A stretch of 64,000 bases of DNA from Brevipalpus yothersi (GCA_003956705.1 QZCP01000656.1:95411-159410), one strand, 5' to 3'. Numbered from the stretch's first letter, positions 43,786 through 57,088 are shown. The notes: generated by a model not told the origin, from the sequence alone. Numbers and translations are program-made.

Positions 43786-45932
43786 CCATGAATAAGTATA
43801 CACAAATGTAGCGAAAAGATGTGAGTTATTGTTGGCTCGAAAGTGTAGTTTTCAATCGATAATTGAGGACAATTATGTATCCATTGATCAGTTTCCGGAT
43901 ACTCTGTGGATTGATTTCATTCAAAAGCTTTTCGAATGATCTGTTCCACCGGAAATGTCCACAGATTAGACCATATTGTGTGGAGCGAGGTCAAGAATCG
44001 GAAAGAGGAACAAGAAAGAGGGAAGTTAATAGTAAATGAATTGAACGGTGTATACATCAGCCCCTCTCTCTCTTTCTCTTTCTCTCTCTTTCTCGCCCTC
44101 TTCACTTTGCTCCGGGTGGAGACTTGATCTTTTCTCGGCCTACGCTCTCGGCTTCGGGCAAAGATGTACACATGCACACACATACACACTTACAAGTAGA
44201 TTGTGGCTGGTTTAAGGATCGGCTGAATCAGAGCGATTGTCGAAAGTAGAAATTTTTTCGACCATCTCAGGGCTTGTGAATGGCCTTTGATCTGTAGTAA
44301 ACGTGGAGCAAACGATGATCAATTGGTGATGACGGAGATGATCAGGATGAGTTATGATGCGAACATTTAGATGGGTGAAAAAAGGCGATGGTGATTATTA
44401 TTGGGTATAACATGTGTCTGAATTGAAGGACTTTGGCAATTAAGAAGAAGAAAAGTTTGTAGGCGATTTTTGATTATTATGACGGATTCTTGGGTTTCCA
44501 GACATCATATTTTTGTTCTCATCATCTGATTTGAGTTTCACGAAGAATTGTGGATAGTTTGTCCTCTCAAAGCCCATGAATGTTCATGGCCTGATAGATT
44601 TTAAGGAATTTATCTTGGCTTGACACTTTTATTAGAGCATTGCTCATTGCGAGTGATAATTCTATTCCTCTCTCTCTCTCTGATATTTTTATACTTAATC
44701 ATTTCACCCACTAAAACTTAGAAAGCATCTGATTTTGGTCCGGCTAGGTTTGTCTGTTTTTTACCAATTTTTGTTTGTGTTTTTTATTTGGTTTAGCTCT
44801 TTCCAGTGAGATGAAGGCTTAGATTTATCGATAATACGGATCAGCAAAAAAATGAGAATTTCTTAAGAATTCTCAATAAATCATCTTTCGAGAGATGGTT
44901 TTGAGAGGAAGAGATGACAACTCCTATTTCATCAAGAGAGTAACTGATATGGGTAGATAATAATTGTTGTTGTTGGTTGTTTTTTTTTCTTCTTCTTTTA
45001 TTGTTCAAGAATGAATTTTTCCCCCAAATAAAGCTCAAATTTTGGATAAGTTGAAGCTGAAAGTTTATTGTTCAATTGTTATTAAAAGACAGCTGCAGCT
45101 GATCTATTAAAAGTATCCAGTGTCAATTATCGTATTTCTCATTCATCTCTTTTCGACTGGACATACCTTTTTATCATTATCGAAAGATTTCATACATGAT
45201 GATGATTCTCATATGTGTACCTGAACACTACCGACATGATGACGAATGACAAGTATCAACCTGACTAGCGGGTTTTTTGTCTTCTTTTTGGCCATTTAAT
45301 CTTCCTCCTCTCTCTTTCTCTTTCTCTATCTTCTTTCATCATCACTATGAAGGTAAACTAATGAATGAATGAAATTCACTGTATTTATCCAGGTCAGGCG
45401 TGGGACTTAAAACGGGCTGGAAGATGGAAGATGGAAGATGGAAGACCTCGGCATCACAAGATGATGATGGTGAGCTGAGATCAAGGTACTGAAGAGAAGA
45501 TATAAAGAAATAAAATGAATAAGGAAGTCCGTTCTTTTTCGTTCTCTTCTCTTATATAGAGTTTTTTTCATTCCGATATTGATCCAAATGTCGATAAATA
45601 TTTCTCAAATGAAAAATGTATCACACTGGAGTATAACAGTAATAATTGGAAATACTTTTTTCGATAAATTTAGACTCCAAAATAATGTTCAGACAATTTA
45701 GTTTGACTGTGGGAGAAAAAATGTTTTTTGTTTGCTATCAAATGAGACTACAATTTTCATCGCAAATAATTTATGCAAGGCTTTGCCGATTGGAAAGAAA
45801 GCCTCTGGTATGGATGTGAGAGGAAAAAAAATTGTTAATCAATTAATCTGTGTGTTGTTGAATGAGGCAGAGAGAAAGCGTCTGATTATTGGCTAAAAGT
45901 GTATTTGAAAAAGGGACCCAGCAAAAGGTATT
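43535..45932. other. Intergenic, no gene identified
   Basis: 2.4 kb. Contains the AG tract at 43706-43783, a short GGAAGAT tandem repeat (four copies, about 45419-45445) and AT-rich sequence. Open stretches are repeat-driven. Confidence 0.4.
43706..43783. repeat. (AG)n microsatellite
   Basis: Uninterrupted AG dinucleotides, about 78 bp. Confidence 0.95.
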
Positions 45933-46839
45933 CTAGCCCGCTGATCCATCACGAAGGAATACTCTACCACCGGAAGATCGTCTAGTGGCGAATGTGAATC
46001 CTCGCCTAGGAGCTACAGTTGTCGAAGTGCTTCGCTGGGAATCTCTTGAATCATCTCGATTTCGATTTCGATTCGATCGAGATGTGGGTCTAGTGGTTGT
46101 TGATGGCTTAGCTGTGGTACTTCTTGCAGCTGGTTGATTGAATTCTAGAGGCTTAACATTGGGAGCACTTTTTATAAACGATGGCAGTGTGGGCTTGGGA
46201 CGAACATTATGCTTGGGCACAAAACGTTGACGTGATTCTAATCGATTACGTGGATTAAACCACTGATTAAATCTTTCCTCAGTATAACTGGTTCGCCTTG
46301 GAGCATCCGATTCAGGCTCTACGGTGGATGATTTTGCTTGAGAATTTTGATCATCTACCGGCTGCTTGGATGAGGAAGGCTTTTGAGGTGGAGAATTATT
46401 TGATGTTGATGATGGCTGATCGGCAGGCAATTTTTCTTCCTCTTCATTTCCCGGAGATCGACCCTCATCTGGACCATAGTCTTCGGCTTGTCCATATACT
46501 TGATTTATTACCAAAAATATCATAGATAATATGATAATTTTTTTCGACATCTAGTAAGAAACGATTAATCAAGAAATGAGAAAGAAAGAAAAAGAGAGAA
46601 AAATAATTTGGTATTCATGAGATGGCTGAATGATCAAAAAAGAAAATTTTTCCATCCTCTGGGAAATTCTAGTTGTACAAGGCTGTAAGGTGAAGCTATT
46701 TTGATCTAGTATATTTTATCGATCTGATTCGATGAGAGATCTGATGATTAGATGAAAGTTTACTGAGCTCTTGTGTGGTTAAAAGTTGATCAGAAGGAAG
46801 TTCAATAATCTTTAATTGGAAGGGAAAAAAGCTTACCAT
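45933..46839 (-). CDS. Secreted, disordered Ser/Thr/Pro/Arg-rich protein, unknown family
   Basis: The main exon (45933-46550) reads 205 aa from ATG and directly follows a TTACTAG acceptor. An upstream ATG|GTAAGC at 46837-46839 would add one Met in frame, so the start codon probably lies alone on a tiny first exon. A signal peptide (KKIIILSMIFLVINQVYG, cleavage before QAEDYG) precedes an acidic segment, a Ser/Pro/Gln-rich stretch, a more ordered middle (YTEERFNQWFNPRNRLESRQ), a Thr-rich part with TTAKPSTTTRPTSR and an Arg-rich end. There are no cysteines. It resembles extracellular-matrix, cuticle-associated or mucin-like proteins only in composition. Confidence 0.7.
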
Positions 46840-48673
46840 GATTGAAGCGTGAACTGTATCAAGTTGAAATTTTAAATCAAATTAAAGGTGAAAAAATTGG
46901 TTTGATTATCGACTATTTTCCGGCAAAAAACTTTCATAAACACTTATGGCAGCTCGATGTTGTGAAATTTTTCCAAAAATATCACCTCACATTGAATTCC
47001 AATGAGTCTGGCTACACATATACACAAACAGAGATGAGAGAAAAAGTTTGGCTCTCAATTTACGGTACACGTTATGGATGAAGATGATTCGCAATGAACA
47101 TTTCAAATAAATCTGAATAGCATTTCTATTTCAAAAAGAATACTCTTAAAAATGGGAAGCAGAACTTGTTTCTCAAGAAAAGGCAAACTTACTTATTCTA
47201 ACACACACACACACACACATAATCTTAATTACATGACGTCTTCTCGTTCGTCTTCGTCTTCAAGCCCAGTCGATGAATAATATCATACACTGCACGGCTC
47301 ATGAGACAATTTGATCGTAAACAGACTCGTCAAGTCTTATTTTCTCTCTCTCTCTTTCTTCTCTTCTCTTTCTGTTTTTCCCTTAAAAACTTTACCGTTT
47401 TCTTGTATATCGTTTGATTCGTCACAAACTTTTTGGCCTTTCTCATCCTACTCCATTAGATTTGATCGTTTTTTGGATAGAAAAGAGAGAAAAAAAGAAG
47501 CCATCTTGTTAGTTCTCTCTCTCTCTCTTTCTTTCTTTCTCATCACTCTTTTCACGACCACGTTATTGAGATTATAACTCGTTCGCTAAAATCAAGAGCC
47601 TGAGAGAGAGAACATCTTTCCTGGTTGAAATCTTGGAATATCAGAATATCAATGAATTCAGGCAACAGGTCAAATGGCCACTCTTTTTATGTGATATTCC
47701 AAACAACCAAGCCCAATAACTTGTTTGGCACATATCATTTATTATTCTTCTCTAATATGGCCAGTTCTTATGTCTTTCTACCCTTTGGATTTGAGAGAAC
47801 GTATTGTACAGCCCGTATTCAATGTAGGCTGAATTAATATAAGCAAAATTGATTATACACTTCATTACGTGTGCCCGTGAAATCTTTGTGACCTTTTCGT
47901 TTTGCTCAATGAATTGGAAAATTTTTTCTGTCAAAAAGAGAAAAGAATTGCTTCCATGCTCACAACTGTATCTCCTCATGATACCAAATTGTGAAATTAT
48001 TCGAATTCATTTGAGAAAATCCATGATGCAATCACGAACTTTTATCAGCTATTCCAGGTGTAAAAAGGATCAAATTACTCGAGAAAATTGCAAATAATAC
48101 CGAGGGTGTATTTGTCCCAAAACTTTTGCCTTAATTTTATCTTCGCATTCAACAAAAATGGACATCATATTCCAAAAATCCCAGTCAATTAGCGTCAAAG
48201 TCTATTTTAGGATTCATCAAATGAGTCAAATATCCTCAATCTTGTGCCAATCCTGGAATTTTTTTCTGATTATAAAAAGATCTGTCTATCCGATCAGTTG
48301 AACAACTTTGATGATTACCGAACTATCAATTCATACTGGTACAGACTATCAGTAATGGTGTCTTATGTCAGATAGGTCAGGAATCATCTTGTCTATTCAT
48401 GCCCTTGCCTGAGAAAGGTGAGACTAAAACTGATAGTGAAAATGTTCTGAATAGACGATTCTCGATCAGTTCGCTAGTTTTGGTCAGATAATTTCGATTG
48501 TTGCTTCACCCATTGTGATACTCATCGATGGAGTATAGGCGTTGACAAATTATTGGAAATAATTTCCATGAAGTGAATTGTTGGATTCAAATTCTTCATT
48601 GAGTCACCATGATAGAACCAATCTTATTGTTAAGTTTTCAAGAGAAGAAGCTCATAAAAATTCGAGAATCCAG

Positions 48674-48762
<89 letters not shown>

Positions 48763-50358
48763 AGCGAAATAAAACTTATAAAAAAGTTCTGATGAAGCTT
48801 ACGATGCGCGAACTCGAATCGTAATCTGATAGTTGCTAAAGTATCATGAACATGATCTATACTGGTAGCCTTCATATTGATTCCTTTTTCTATCTCTCAC
48901 CATGATGATAACCCAATGAATTGCTCATGTGCTCTGGATGTTAATCGAGAAATAGTATCTGCGAACGTGTCAATGAACTTTCCATATGGAACAGTTTTTT
49001 TCATACATTTGACTCATGATTTCAATGAATCTTCAGTTTTTATCCTTACATCAAGTGTAATGAAAGTGTTTCAACAATAGTATTGACAACATCGTTCTGA
49101 GAAAAACTGCTTCTCTCAAGAAAGTTGACTTCGATCTGAGCCAAAAAGATCCTGAAAAAAGCAAGAGAGAGAGAGCAAAAGTATTGCAGGAAGTTAAGTA
49201 TCTAAGTTCAAAAGCAAACTGTTTATTTGTGTGTTAAAGTGTAAAAAAACATTCACCACTCAAATTATTTATACAATACACTCACTGAAAATCAGTTACT
49301 AGAATACGGGATTATTTCATATTATGTGTTCTGTGAAAAGCGCATCAATTGATGTGTTTTGAATACTCATTTCCATAAAAGGAACAATCAATCGTGTGTT
49401 GGATAAATGTAACGATTTGAGTGAATCATCGGAAACAATCCCTGAACTAAATTTGTGTTCCTCTGAAAGTGAAAGGTGAGTAAAGTGTATTTTATCTCTA
49501 TTTTTATTAGGATCCTCATTCAGCGAAATTTAACACCATATCGATACTGGATTTATTGATGATAAATACCATCAAAAATTGAGGTGGCAAAAAAAAATCA
49601 ACTGTTCCACCATTTACATACTCATAACCTATCGATTTGCATCTCACAAAACGAGTATTGGAAGAGAGGGAGAGACGATAAGAACGATTCTGGCCGGAAG
49701 CTTACCGCAATCGAGGTTCCTTGATTGCTGGCCAGATCAAGAGAGCAAAAATTTTCAGCTCGAACTATCGTCGAGGAGTGGTAAGATGAAAGTAGCGAAA
49801 GAAGATGGAGATGAGAGAGAGAAAAAGAAAGAGAAAGAAAGAGAAAGAGAGGAAAAAAAATTAGGCCATTTACCAAGAATGAATGAGTGAATGAATGAAT
49901 CAAGACAAAACTGATTGTATGTGTGTGTACATGTTAGTAGTGAAAGTTAAAGATTCAGTTTCTGATCACTAAATTGCTTCTTCTTTCACTATTACTTGTC
50001 GATCTTGTGAGCTTGATCCACCGAAATCTCGTTACCCTTGAACACAATCTGGTTTTTTAGGTTCATTTGAACCACAATCTTCTCTCTCTCTCTTTGCGAT
50101 CTCTTATCATGAGTTAATATTTTCTTTCGTTTTTTTTATCTCTAGTTTGACATCCAAGTCAAACTACTTGTGAATTTATTTGTGTGTGGACATTGAGGGA
50201 CATTCTTTCATCACTTGTATGTGTGTGTAAACTTTTTGACTTTTTTTCACGTCAATGTGATTTTTTTCTTCGCTGTTTTGCTTATGTAATTCAGTTGATT
50301 TCGTAAATATTCTCACACTTACATATACACACACACACGAACACCACCCACCAACATC
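46840..50358. other. Intergenic region between the secreted-protein gene and TP53I13-like gene
   Basis: 3.5 kb with no convincing coding gene. A possible non-coding exon of the downstream gene ends at about 49491 (GAAAGTGAAAG|GTGAGT). Contains the AG/TC palindromic tract at 48678-48758. Confidence 0.35.
48678..48758. repeat. (AG)n directly abutting (TC)n, snapback palindrome
   Basis: About 50 bp of AG dinucleotides switch without spacer at 48727/48728 to about 31 bp of TC dinucleotides. The junction is the centre of a self-complementary stem of about 30 bp with essentially no loop. Confidence 0.95.
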
Positions 50359-51491
50359 ATGGACATGTATAAACAGAATATGATCACTTTCACTTTTTCA
50401 ATACTATTGACCTCGATATTGTTCCACTGGACATTGGCAGTGGATTTATCCAAATTTAAAGATGCCAAACATGGCATTAAAATGGGACAAATGATCAAAG
50501 GATGTGATGATGCTAAGGTGAGTGAATTGAGTAGATGAACAATCGTAATTATTCGAGACATGATGATTAATTTTTTACCTACTTTTTCCAGACAAATCTA
50601 GAAATTGATTGGAATGAATCTCCAATAGATTACACCTGCTTTCATCCCAAAGATCCTTTGCCCATACAAGATGGAATTCAATCGAAAGAACACTGCGAAC
50701 AATTACCTAAAGAATACATGGTAAATAATTACTCAATTTAACATCATCATCATGAGGCCTTGTAAACATTCACAACAGCTATACTAACTACTACTCCTAC
50801 ATCTTTTACTTACAGCCGCAACATTATTGTATGGATAAGAAGATTAAATATAATACAACTTTGCCCACCTATGGAGACCATCGACCTTTGTGGCCAGTTT
50901 TTGGCGAATATCAATATGTACCACCTCAACGATGGCTACATAGTATAGAACATGTGAGTCTCAATTAAGATTTTATTTATGCATCATCTGACTAAAATAA
51001 ATATGCAAATTTTCTCAATTACAGGGCTCAGTTGTCATGTTATATCATCCTTGTGCTCATCCTGCTGTTGTTAATCAACTTCGCGCTCTGGTCACACAAT
51101 GTATCCGGAAACATGTGATAACTCCGTATCGTCATTTGAGAAAAGATCGACCAATCGCTTTGGTAACATGGGGCTGCTCTTTGGAAATGAATACTGTTAA
51201 TCATCAAGAAGTGATTTCGTTTATCAGAGTGAGTAGTGTGTGCTCTGCATTTATGGCACATAATCATTTGCTGAGTCACTTGATGACATAATTTTGTGGT
51301 TTTGTGACCAATGATAAGTGGAGCAATAATCGCTGATTTTATCACTCTATCTCTTTTTCCAGAGAACTGCTCTGAAAGGTCCGGAAGGAAGCTATCCGAA
51401 AGAGGGTCAATTCACTCACAAGTTACTTAAAATTGCGTCAGTACCATTGGGCTCCAATTATAAGGATGGAAAGCTTTGTCCTTACTTTTAG
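50359..51491 (+). CDS. TP53I13: TP53I13-like secreted/membrane protein
   Basis: Five exons (50359-50517, 50592-50720, 50816-50953, 51025-51228, 51363-51491), all phase 0, give 252 aa. A signal peptide (TFTFSILLTSILFHWTLA) is followed by a CFHPKDPLP segment, HYCMDKKIKYNTTLPTYGDH, WPVFGEYQYVPPQRWLHSIE and the core VMLYHPCAHPAVVNQLRALV, ITPYRHLRKDRPIALVTWGC, with a closing LCPYF. These match the family of tumour protein p53-inducible protein 13 (DUF3105-type core: YHPC, ITP, ALVAWG). Human TP53I13 is p53-induced and growth-suppressive; biochemistry is unknown. The C-terminal TM segment of the vertebrate protein is absent, so this version may be secreted. One potential N-glycosylation site (NTT). 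Confidence 0.8.
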
Positions 51492-52645
51492 TTCGAGATT
51501 GGGGATAATGTTTTGAGATTTTTACCGACCTCTGTGCTTTCACTTTGGTTATTGAGCAATTCGCTCAAAAATTCCATCTTCCGTTTACGTTTCAAGCGCT
51601 TCCAAATATGAGGAAAATTCTCATTATTATTATTTAATGATTGTGAAGAGTGTTTTGTTGTTGTTGCCAAATTTGAATGCTTACGATCCTGTGTATCTAT
51701 TGGCATCTACTCATACCACTTTTTCAAGTGGCCAATTTGTTGATCTCATCTTTCCATTATAATGATTTAAAATCTTTCCTACAACTTGATTATTCGGTGT
51801 GTATTGGTCACACATTTTTTTTCGCACAATTTTTATTTTGACTATAAATGCTTTTTGTTTGAAAATTAATTTCCAAAATTTCTCCTCTCACTATGAAAAC
51901 TCAATCAAGGTTCAAATAAATGACTCAAATTGATAAGCTAAAAATTTACTCCCAATTATTTCATCTACCTTATTTTATTTGATTACTTGATCACTTATCT
52001 CTCTGCTAAACCCCAAAAATACCAAACTCTTTTCCCCAAAATTTTCTTACATCTTACAGCATATTAAGGCTTACAAAAAATGTAAGCCTTTCCAATCAAT
52101 ATCAACTAAATTACATTTTCATTCCAACAGATAAATAATCAATTACAGAAACTCTATCCGGAAACTTTAAACTTTAAACTTTCTCTCAAACATTGTTCAC
52201 AAGACTTTTTTTCAACCTCAACAAGCGCCAATCTTTTTTGCACGCATGTTTTCCATGTTTGTTTACTTTTGTTTTAAATCGTGAACCACAGAAATTGTCC
52301 ATATTCATGAAAATATCATCATTATTCTGATGGACATTGATTAGGGTGATAATCATTTTCGGTGAGCTCTGGAACCATTCAATCGAGGGAATGTAATTTA
52401 AAATAGGATCCAACTTTAATTGGTCCAGTATTTGAGTTGTTCATTTCATTGAGCTTCCCATGTTCTCATTTCTCTCGATTGCATCACGTTTGTGATGGTA
52501 TTGTGAAGTTGAGTTCTTTAATTGTGAACTTGGAGTGTTGATCTTGAAAATATTCGAGGTTTTTCATATTCTAATATTTTTGATATTGGTTAGCTGATTA
52601 CTGTTCAAATTTCTATTTTCATCTTCGCCCTTTCTCTGTCTCAAA
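51492..52645. other. Intergenic region TP53I13/PRPSAP
   Basis: No gene seen. A perfect 10-bp stem hairpin (AAGGCTTACA, 5-nt A loop, TGTAAGCCTT) lies at 52066-52090. Confidence 0.4.
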
Positions 52646-54167
52646 ATGTCCCGGACCACACCTGATTTTGTATTACTCTCTGGTAATTCACATCCTGATT
52701 TTTCTCAAAAAATCGCATCAAGATTGAATACTAGATTAGGAAATTGTTCCATCTATCATACATCAAATCGTGAAAGTCTAGTAGATATTGCAGAAAGTGT
52801 TCGTGGTCGAGATGTGTTCATCATTCAAACTGGTAAGCAATTCTCTCGATAATATTGTCCAAGAAATGAGTACTTATCCTTCTTGTTGTCCATCTCTAGG
52901 AACCAAAGATGTCAATAATAACATGATGGAAGCTCTGATTATGGCCTATGCTTGCAAAACTAGCTCAGCAAACAAAATTGTGGGGGTTAGTGTTCATTTG
53001 TGTTCTAGAGTGAATCCCAAAGAATATTTCTTGAATATGAATGAATGAATGATAATATTTTTCAAGCTGTTCAAGAAAGCCCAAGGCTTGAAGAATGCCA
53101 AGATCTATCTGGTCAATATTTATCTCTTAAACGATCGAATTGGTTCACTATATATTTTTGTTTCTACTTGAGACCCTTCTATATTTTCTGATACGAATGA
53201 TTGTTCCTTCTAACATCTGATAACACTGATTAGAAAAGTTTTCCCGCTTTTGACACTTATGTTTTACACGATTAGATTGCAGAAAAAAGCTGCATTATTC
53301 GAAGATCAAGAACCGTTCACTTCATCTTGAGCGAATCCTCACAAGTGTTCTTATTTTTCTCAGGTCATACCATATCTTCCATATTCAAAGCAATGTCGAA
53401 TGAGAAAAAGGGGTTGCATTGTGTCCAAGCTTCTTGCAAAAATGATGTGCCGGGCTGGATTCACCCAAATCATAACCATTGATCTACACTCAAAGGAGGT
53501 GCAAGGATTTTTTGACGTACCTGTTGACAATTTGCGAGCATCTCCCTTCTTACTACAGTACATTCAGGAATCCATCGTTGATTATAAAAATGCGGTAATA
53601 GTGGCAAAAGAGCCTGGTACTGCGAAAAAAGCCACCTCATTTGCCCAACTCTTAGGACTTGGCATTGCCGTGTTACATGGTCAAAAGCCAAAGACTGGCG
53701 ACTCAGATGAAGTGGATGGCCGTTGTTCCCCTCCAGCCTCAGAATCCTCTAGCATTACCGCGATTGATATTGGCTTAGATCTGATACCACCCCCACCGGT
53801 GACTGAAAAACCTCCCATAACTTTAGTCGGTGATGTGAATGGAAGAGTAGCGATCATGGTGGATGATATGATTGACGATGTAAGACAATTTGTCTCAGCT
53901 GCTGAGGTTCTACAAGAAAAGGGTGCAAAAAAAATTTATGTCTTGGCTACACACGGCCTTCTCTCTAGTGATGCTCCTCATCTCATCGAAAACTCTCCTA
54001 TCGATGAAGTAGTGGTCACAAATACAGTACCTCATGAGGTTCAGAAGATGCAATGTCCAAAGATAAAAACTATCGATATATCTGCTCTTCTTGCCGAAGC
54101 TATTCGTCGTATTCATAACAAAGAGTCAATGTCTTATCTTTTCCGTAATGTTGCATTAGAGGACTGA
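52646..54167 (+). CDS. PRPSAP: PRPP synthetase-associated protein
   Basis: Three exons (52646-52832, 52900-52985, 53364-54167) give 358 aa; human PRPSAP1/2 are 356/369 aa. Conserved blocks are ESVRGRDVFIIQT, MEALIMAYACKTSSANKIVG, PYLPYSKQCRMRKRGCIVSK, VQGFFDVPVDNLRASPFLLQ, VDDMIDDVRQFVSAAEVL, VLATHGLLSSDAPHLIENS and ESMSYLFRN at the end. The insert DGRCSPPASESSSI (about residues 225-255) is the segment that separates PRPSAPs from catalytic PRPS enzymes. PRPSAPs bind and restrain PRPP synthetase, the enzyme that makes the ribose-phosphate donor for purine, pyrimidine and NAD synthesis. Intron 2 is 378 bp, intron 1 only 67 bp. Start is the ATG in AAAATGTCC, a fair Kozak context. Confidence 0.95.
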
Positions 54168-55162
54168 ACATTTGATCTCCAACAGTCTGTCAATGATACG
54201 ATTCTTCCCGGTAATTCATCCTCTCAGCATCACTTCTCGAGCAATCTCAGATATCATTCGCACTTATTGTTCTCCCACGAATCAAAAAATAAACTTGCTT
54301 TCACCCAGTGATCTGGGAGAAATCAATCAATTATTTTCATTTGAAATTGGAAAGCTCAATCCCTTAACCGCGCTTCACCTTCCATAGACTCTTATAATTC
54401 TTTTTAGAAATTCATTAATTCATTAATGACGACGTTCATTGCCTCGAGCATCATAAAAGTTGTTACTATCTCAGTGCGAAATTACTCATTTTGGATAGCT
54501 ATTTTCTGTATGAATCATGAGTGGAAACTCCATGATCGCATGCCCGACTGTTGGAAAGATTCCGAGAGATAAAAAGAGAGAGAGGAACACAAGTTCATAT
54601 CTGCTTTTTTAATTTCATTAGTCAGGACTTTCAACTCTTAATCGAAGCAAACGACTTACGAGGTTTTTCAAAGGATTTTTCTGGGAAAAATTGATGATGA
54701 AATACATGTACTCACAAAAATCGACCTAATCCATGCAGTATGGTCCATTCTTTCTGTTGAAGAGAGAATCTTAACTCATCTCAACGTTTATCCTCATGCT
54801 TCAGAAAATACACGATGAGTAAAAGCAATGATCTGGGAGAATGAAACGGGGTATGGTCACAACGTACAAGTTTTCATAATTTTTCTCAGAAGGACTTTTC
54901 AGAAGATATAAATCCTCTATAAGGTACAAGTATGAGAAAATAGCATAAATTGCGTATAAACCTTGGGAGTTTGCTAATTTTAGGTTCTTACTGAGAATGA
55001 GTATTTTTTGTTCTAGCTGTTAATGGTGATTCTTACTTCATCTAGGGTGCGAGAAGTTTGTTTTATCATGAAAAACTGGGTTGAATTAAAGCAAAATTTA
55101 TTAAAAATCTTGTTCAATTCAATCTCGTGATTATTACCTGTGCTTGGGTATTTGGGTAACGT
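54168..55162. other. 3' flank of PRPSAP, no gene identified
   Basis: About 1 kb, AT-rich; a 71-codon open stretch at 54172-54387 directly follows the PRPSAP stop and is probably 3' UTR. Confidence 0.35.
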
Positions 55163-55513
55163 ATGTCTCATACGTTTGCAATTCTCGTTGAAACGGAAGA
55201 GGGGAAAACTAATTACCTCCTTTCTAAATACTCTCAACTACTCCCAAAAAGCCTCGAGGAAATTGATCTTCAATCACACTTCGAGATCGTATGTCTAGCA
55301 AAAAAGATGGAAAATTGCTATGCTAAATGCATTCACACTGACTATCTTTTTCGACTGGACTTTTTGCATGCAATCAAAACAGGTAAACCCAGGAGTGAAC
55401 ATCGAAAGCATGATGAATATCTTTGATTCTTTTCCACAGACAAGTCAATCGTGGGAGAGGCCTCGATAATTATCGAGAGAAGAAAATTCGACGCTAATTG
55501 CGTAAGCCGGTAA
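55163..55513 (+). CDS. Hypothetical two-exon protein, possibly incomplete
   Basis: Exons 55163-55382 (ACA G|GTAAAC) and 55440-55513 join in phase to about 97 aa ending in TAA; alternatively the frame may be spliced again at CG|GTAAGT (55509/55510), so more exons are possible. It begins MSHTFAILVETEEGKTNYLL and includes HFEIVCLAKKMENCYAKCIH. The pattern of a short beta-rich domain followed by a charged linker is reminiscent of N-terminal domains in arthropod BEN-type proteins, but I cannot assign a family. No upstream exon seen. Confidence 0.4.
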
Positions 55514-55585
55514 GTCCAGCTTGGCATGGTGACATGGGATCGCGACCACAATAACCTCATCACCATTGTGAAACATCCCTCTTCT

Positions 55586-55589
<4 letters not shown>

Positions 55590-55670
<81 letters not shown>
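55590..55670. repeat. (TC)n microsatellite
   Basis: Uninterrupted TC dinucleotides, about 80 bp. Confidence 0.95.
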
Positions 55671-55673
<3 letters not shown>

Positions 55674-57088
55674 GAGTAGATCATTCATAATGTAGTTATC
55701 TGTTGCAATTGGACAAAAGGCTTGTTAGCAAGATCTGTCATCCCTGGCTTTTCTCTCTCTCTTTCTTTCCCTTGTTATCATATCATCTCAACTTCCTTCT
55801 TGACTTGCAATTCATTACACTTTTACGGTGAATGTTTCTCACTCTCTCTGTGGGATCGAAAGGCGGTTGACCGGTAGCCAAAATACGATAGATAGATACA
55901 TATGAATACTATTCTGGCATATAGATAGAGTGAATTCTCTCTCTCTCTTCCACTCATCCCCTCCAGAATCCACAGGGTATCTTGGAAATATATTTCCAAA
56001 GTTCATGTCCATTGTTGCGCGTCATTGGTAAGAGCTTTTTGCATTTATTTTAGCAGCATATCCTGAATGGTGAGTGACAATCAGCAATCAGGTAAGCAAA
56101 ACAATGAACAACAATTAGGCAACCTGAGAAATATAACTAAATGGAAAACGATGGGAGGATGACAAGACAAGCATAACTCATTTAAATGTTCCGATTGTTT
56201 TCACTCAAGTGGACTTCCTTGATCGAAACGAATCGAATTGAGTGAATATGTATGTGTATAGTAAAGTAATGGAAAGAGAAATAGATAAAGAGAGAGAAAA
56301 TTTTCTCTCTCCAATACATATACATTTACTTATACACAAATTGTATGCATGGCCAAAATTTTCCATTCCATTTAATATATTTCAACAACAAATAGTCATA
56401 CAGAATGTGGCCATTATCATCATTTCAAGTCCATCAGAAAATCATCTTTCGTTTCTTTCCTCCCATCTTTTTTTTTCTCGCATCTGAATCACATCTACAT
56501 GCATATATATTTACGGAAGGCAAATGAAAATATCTGTCTCTCTTTCTTTCTTTCTTTTTTAACATGGAGCCTGATTGCTCGCATCGCTGCTTTATCCAAA
56601 CATTTTCAAGCACAGAGCATCCCAAAAAGTGAATCAAGGCGGCCCAAAAAAAGATGAATCTTGTCAAGCCCTCATGGTGATTTCGGAAACAACATCAGTC
56701 GGTGGTCGATTGGAGCCAGGAAATGATCTCTACTTCTCTCATTCACCATCCATTGAGCCGATCTGATCAGCATCTCGCTGTCAGTGTCTTGAGTATGACA
56801 AGACTGGGAAGATCATCAAGTTCACAGCCATTCTTGGCTTTGAAACGTACACAACGTTCATTCATACATTCTTCCATTCATTCATCTCATTTTGTCTTAA
56901 CTTCTCTCTCTCTTTCTCTTCCTCCCCTCTTTGTCCTCACCTTTCTTCTGATCATTTATGCAGTTTATTAGCACCAAGAATCTCCATCTTCTCACTGATC
57001 TGATCATCATTATCGTGAAGACCATCTCTATCCAACTCTGCATGATACATCCAAGAGAAGGGAGACAAAATGCTTTCTCAGAATATTT

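Noticed and set aside
47152..47262. CA/AC simple repeat with TGACGTC nearby as possible promoter
   Set aside because: The CRE match is incomplete and there is no gene start adjacent.
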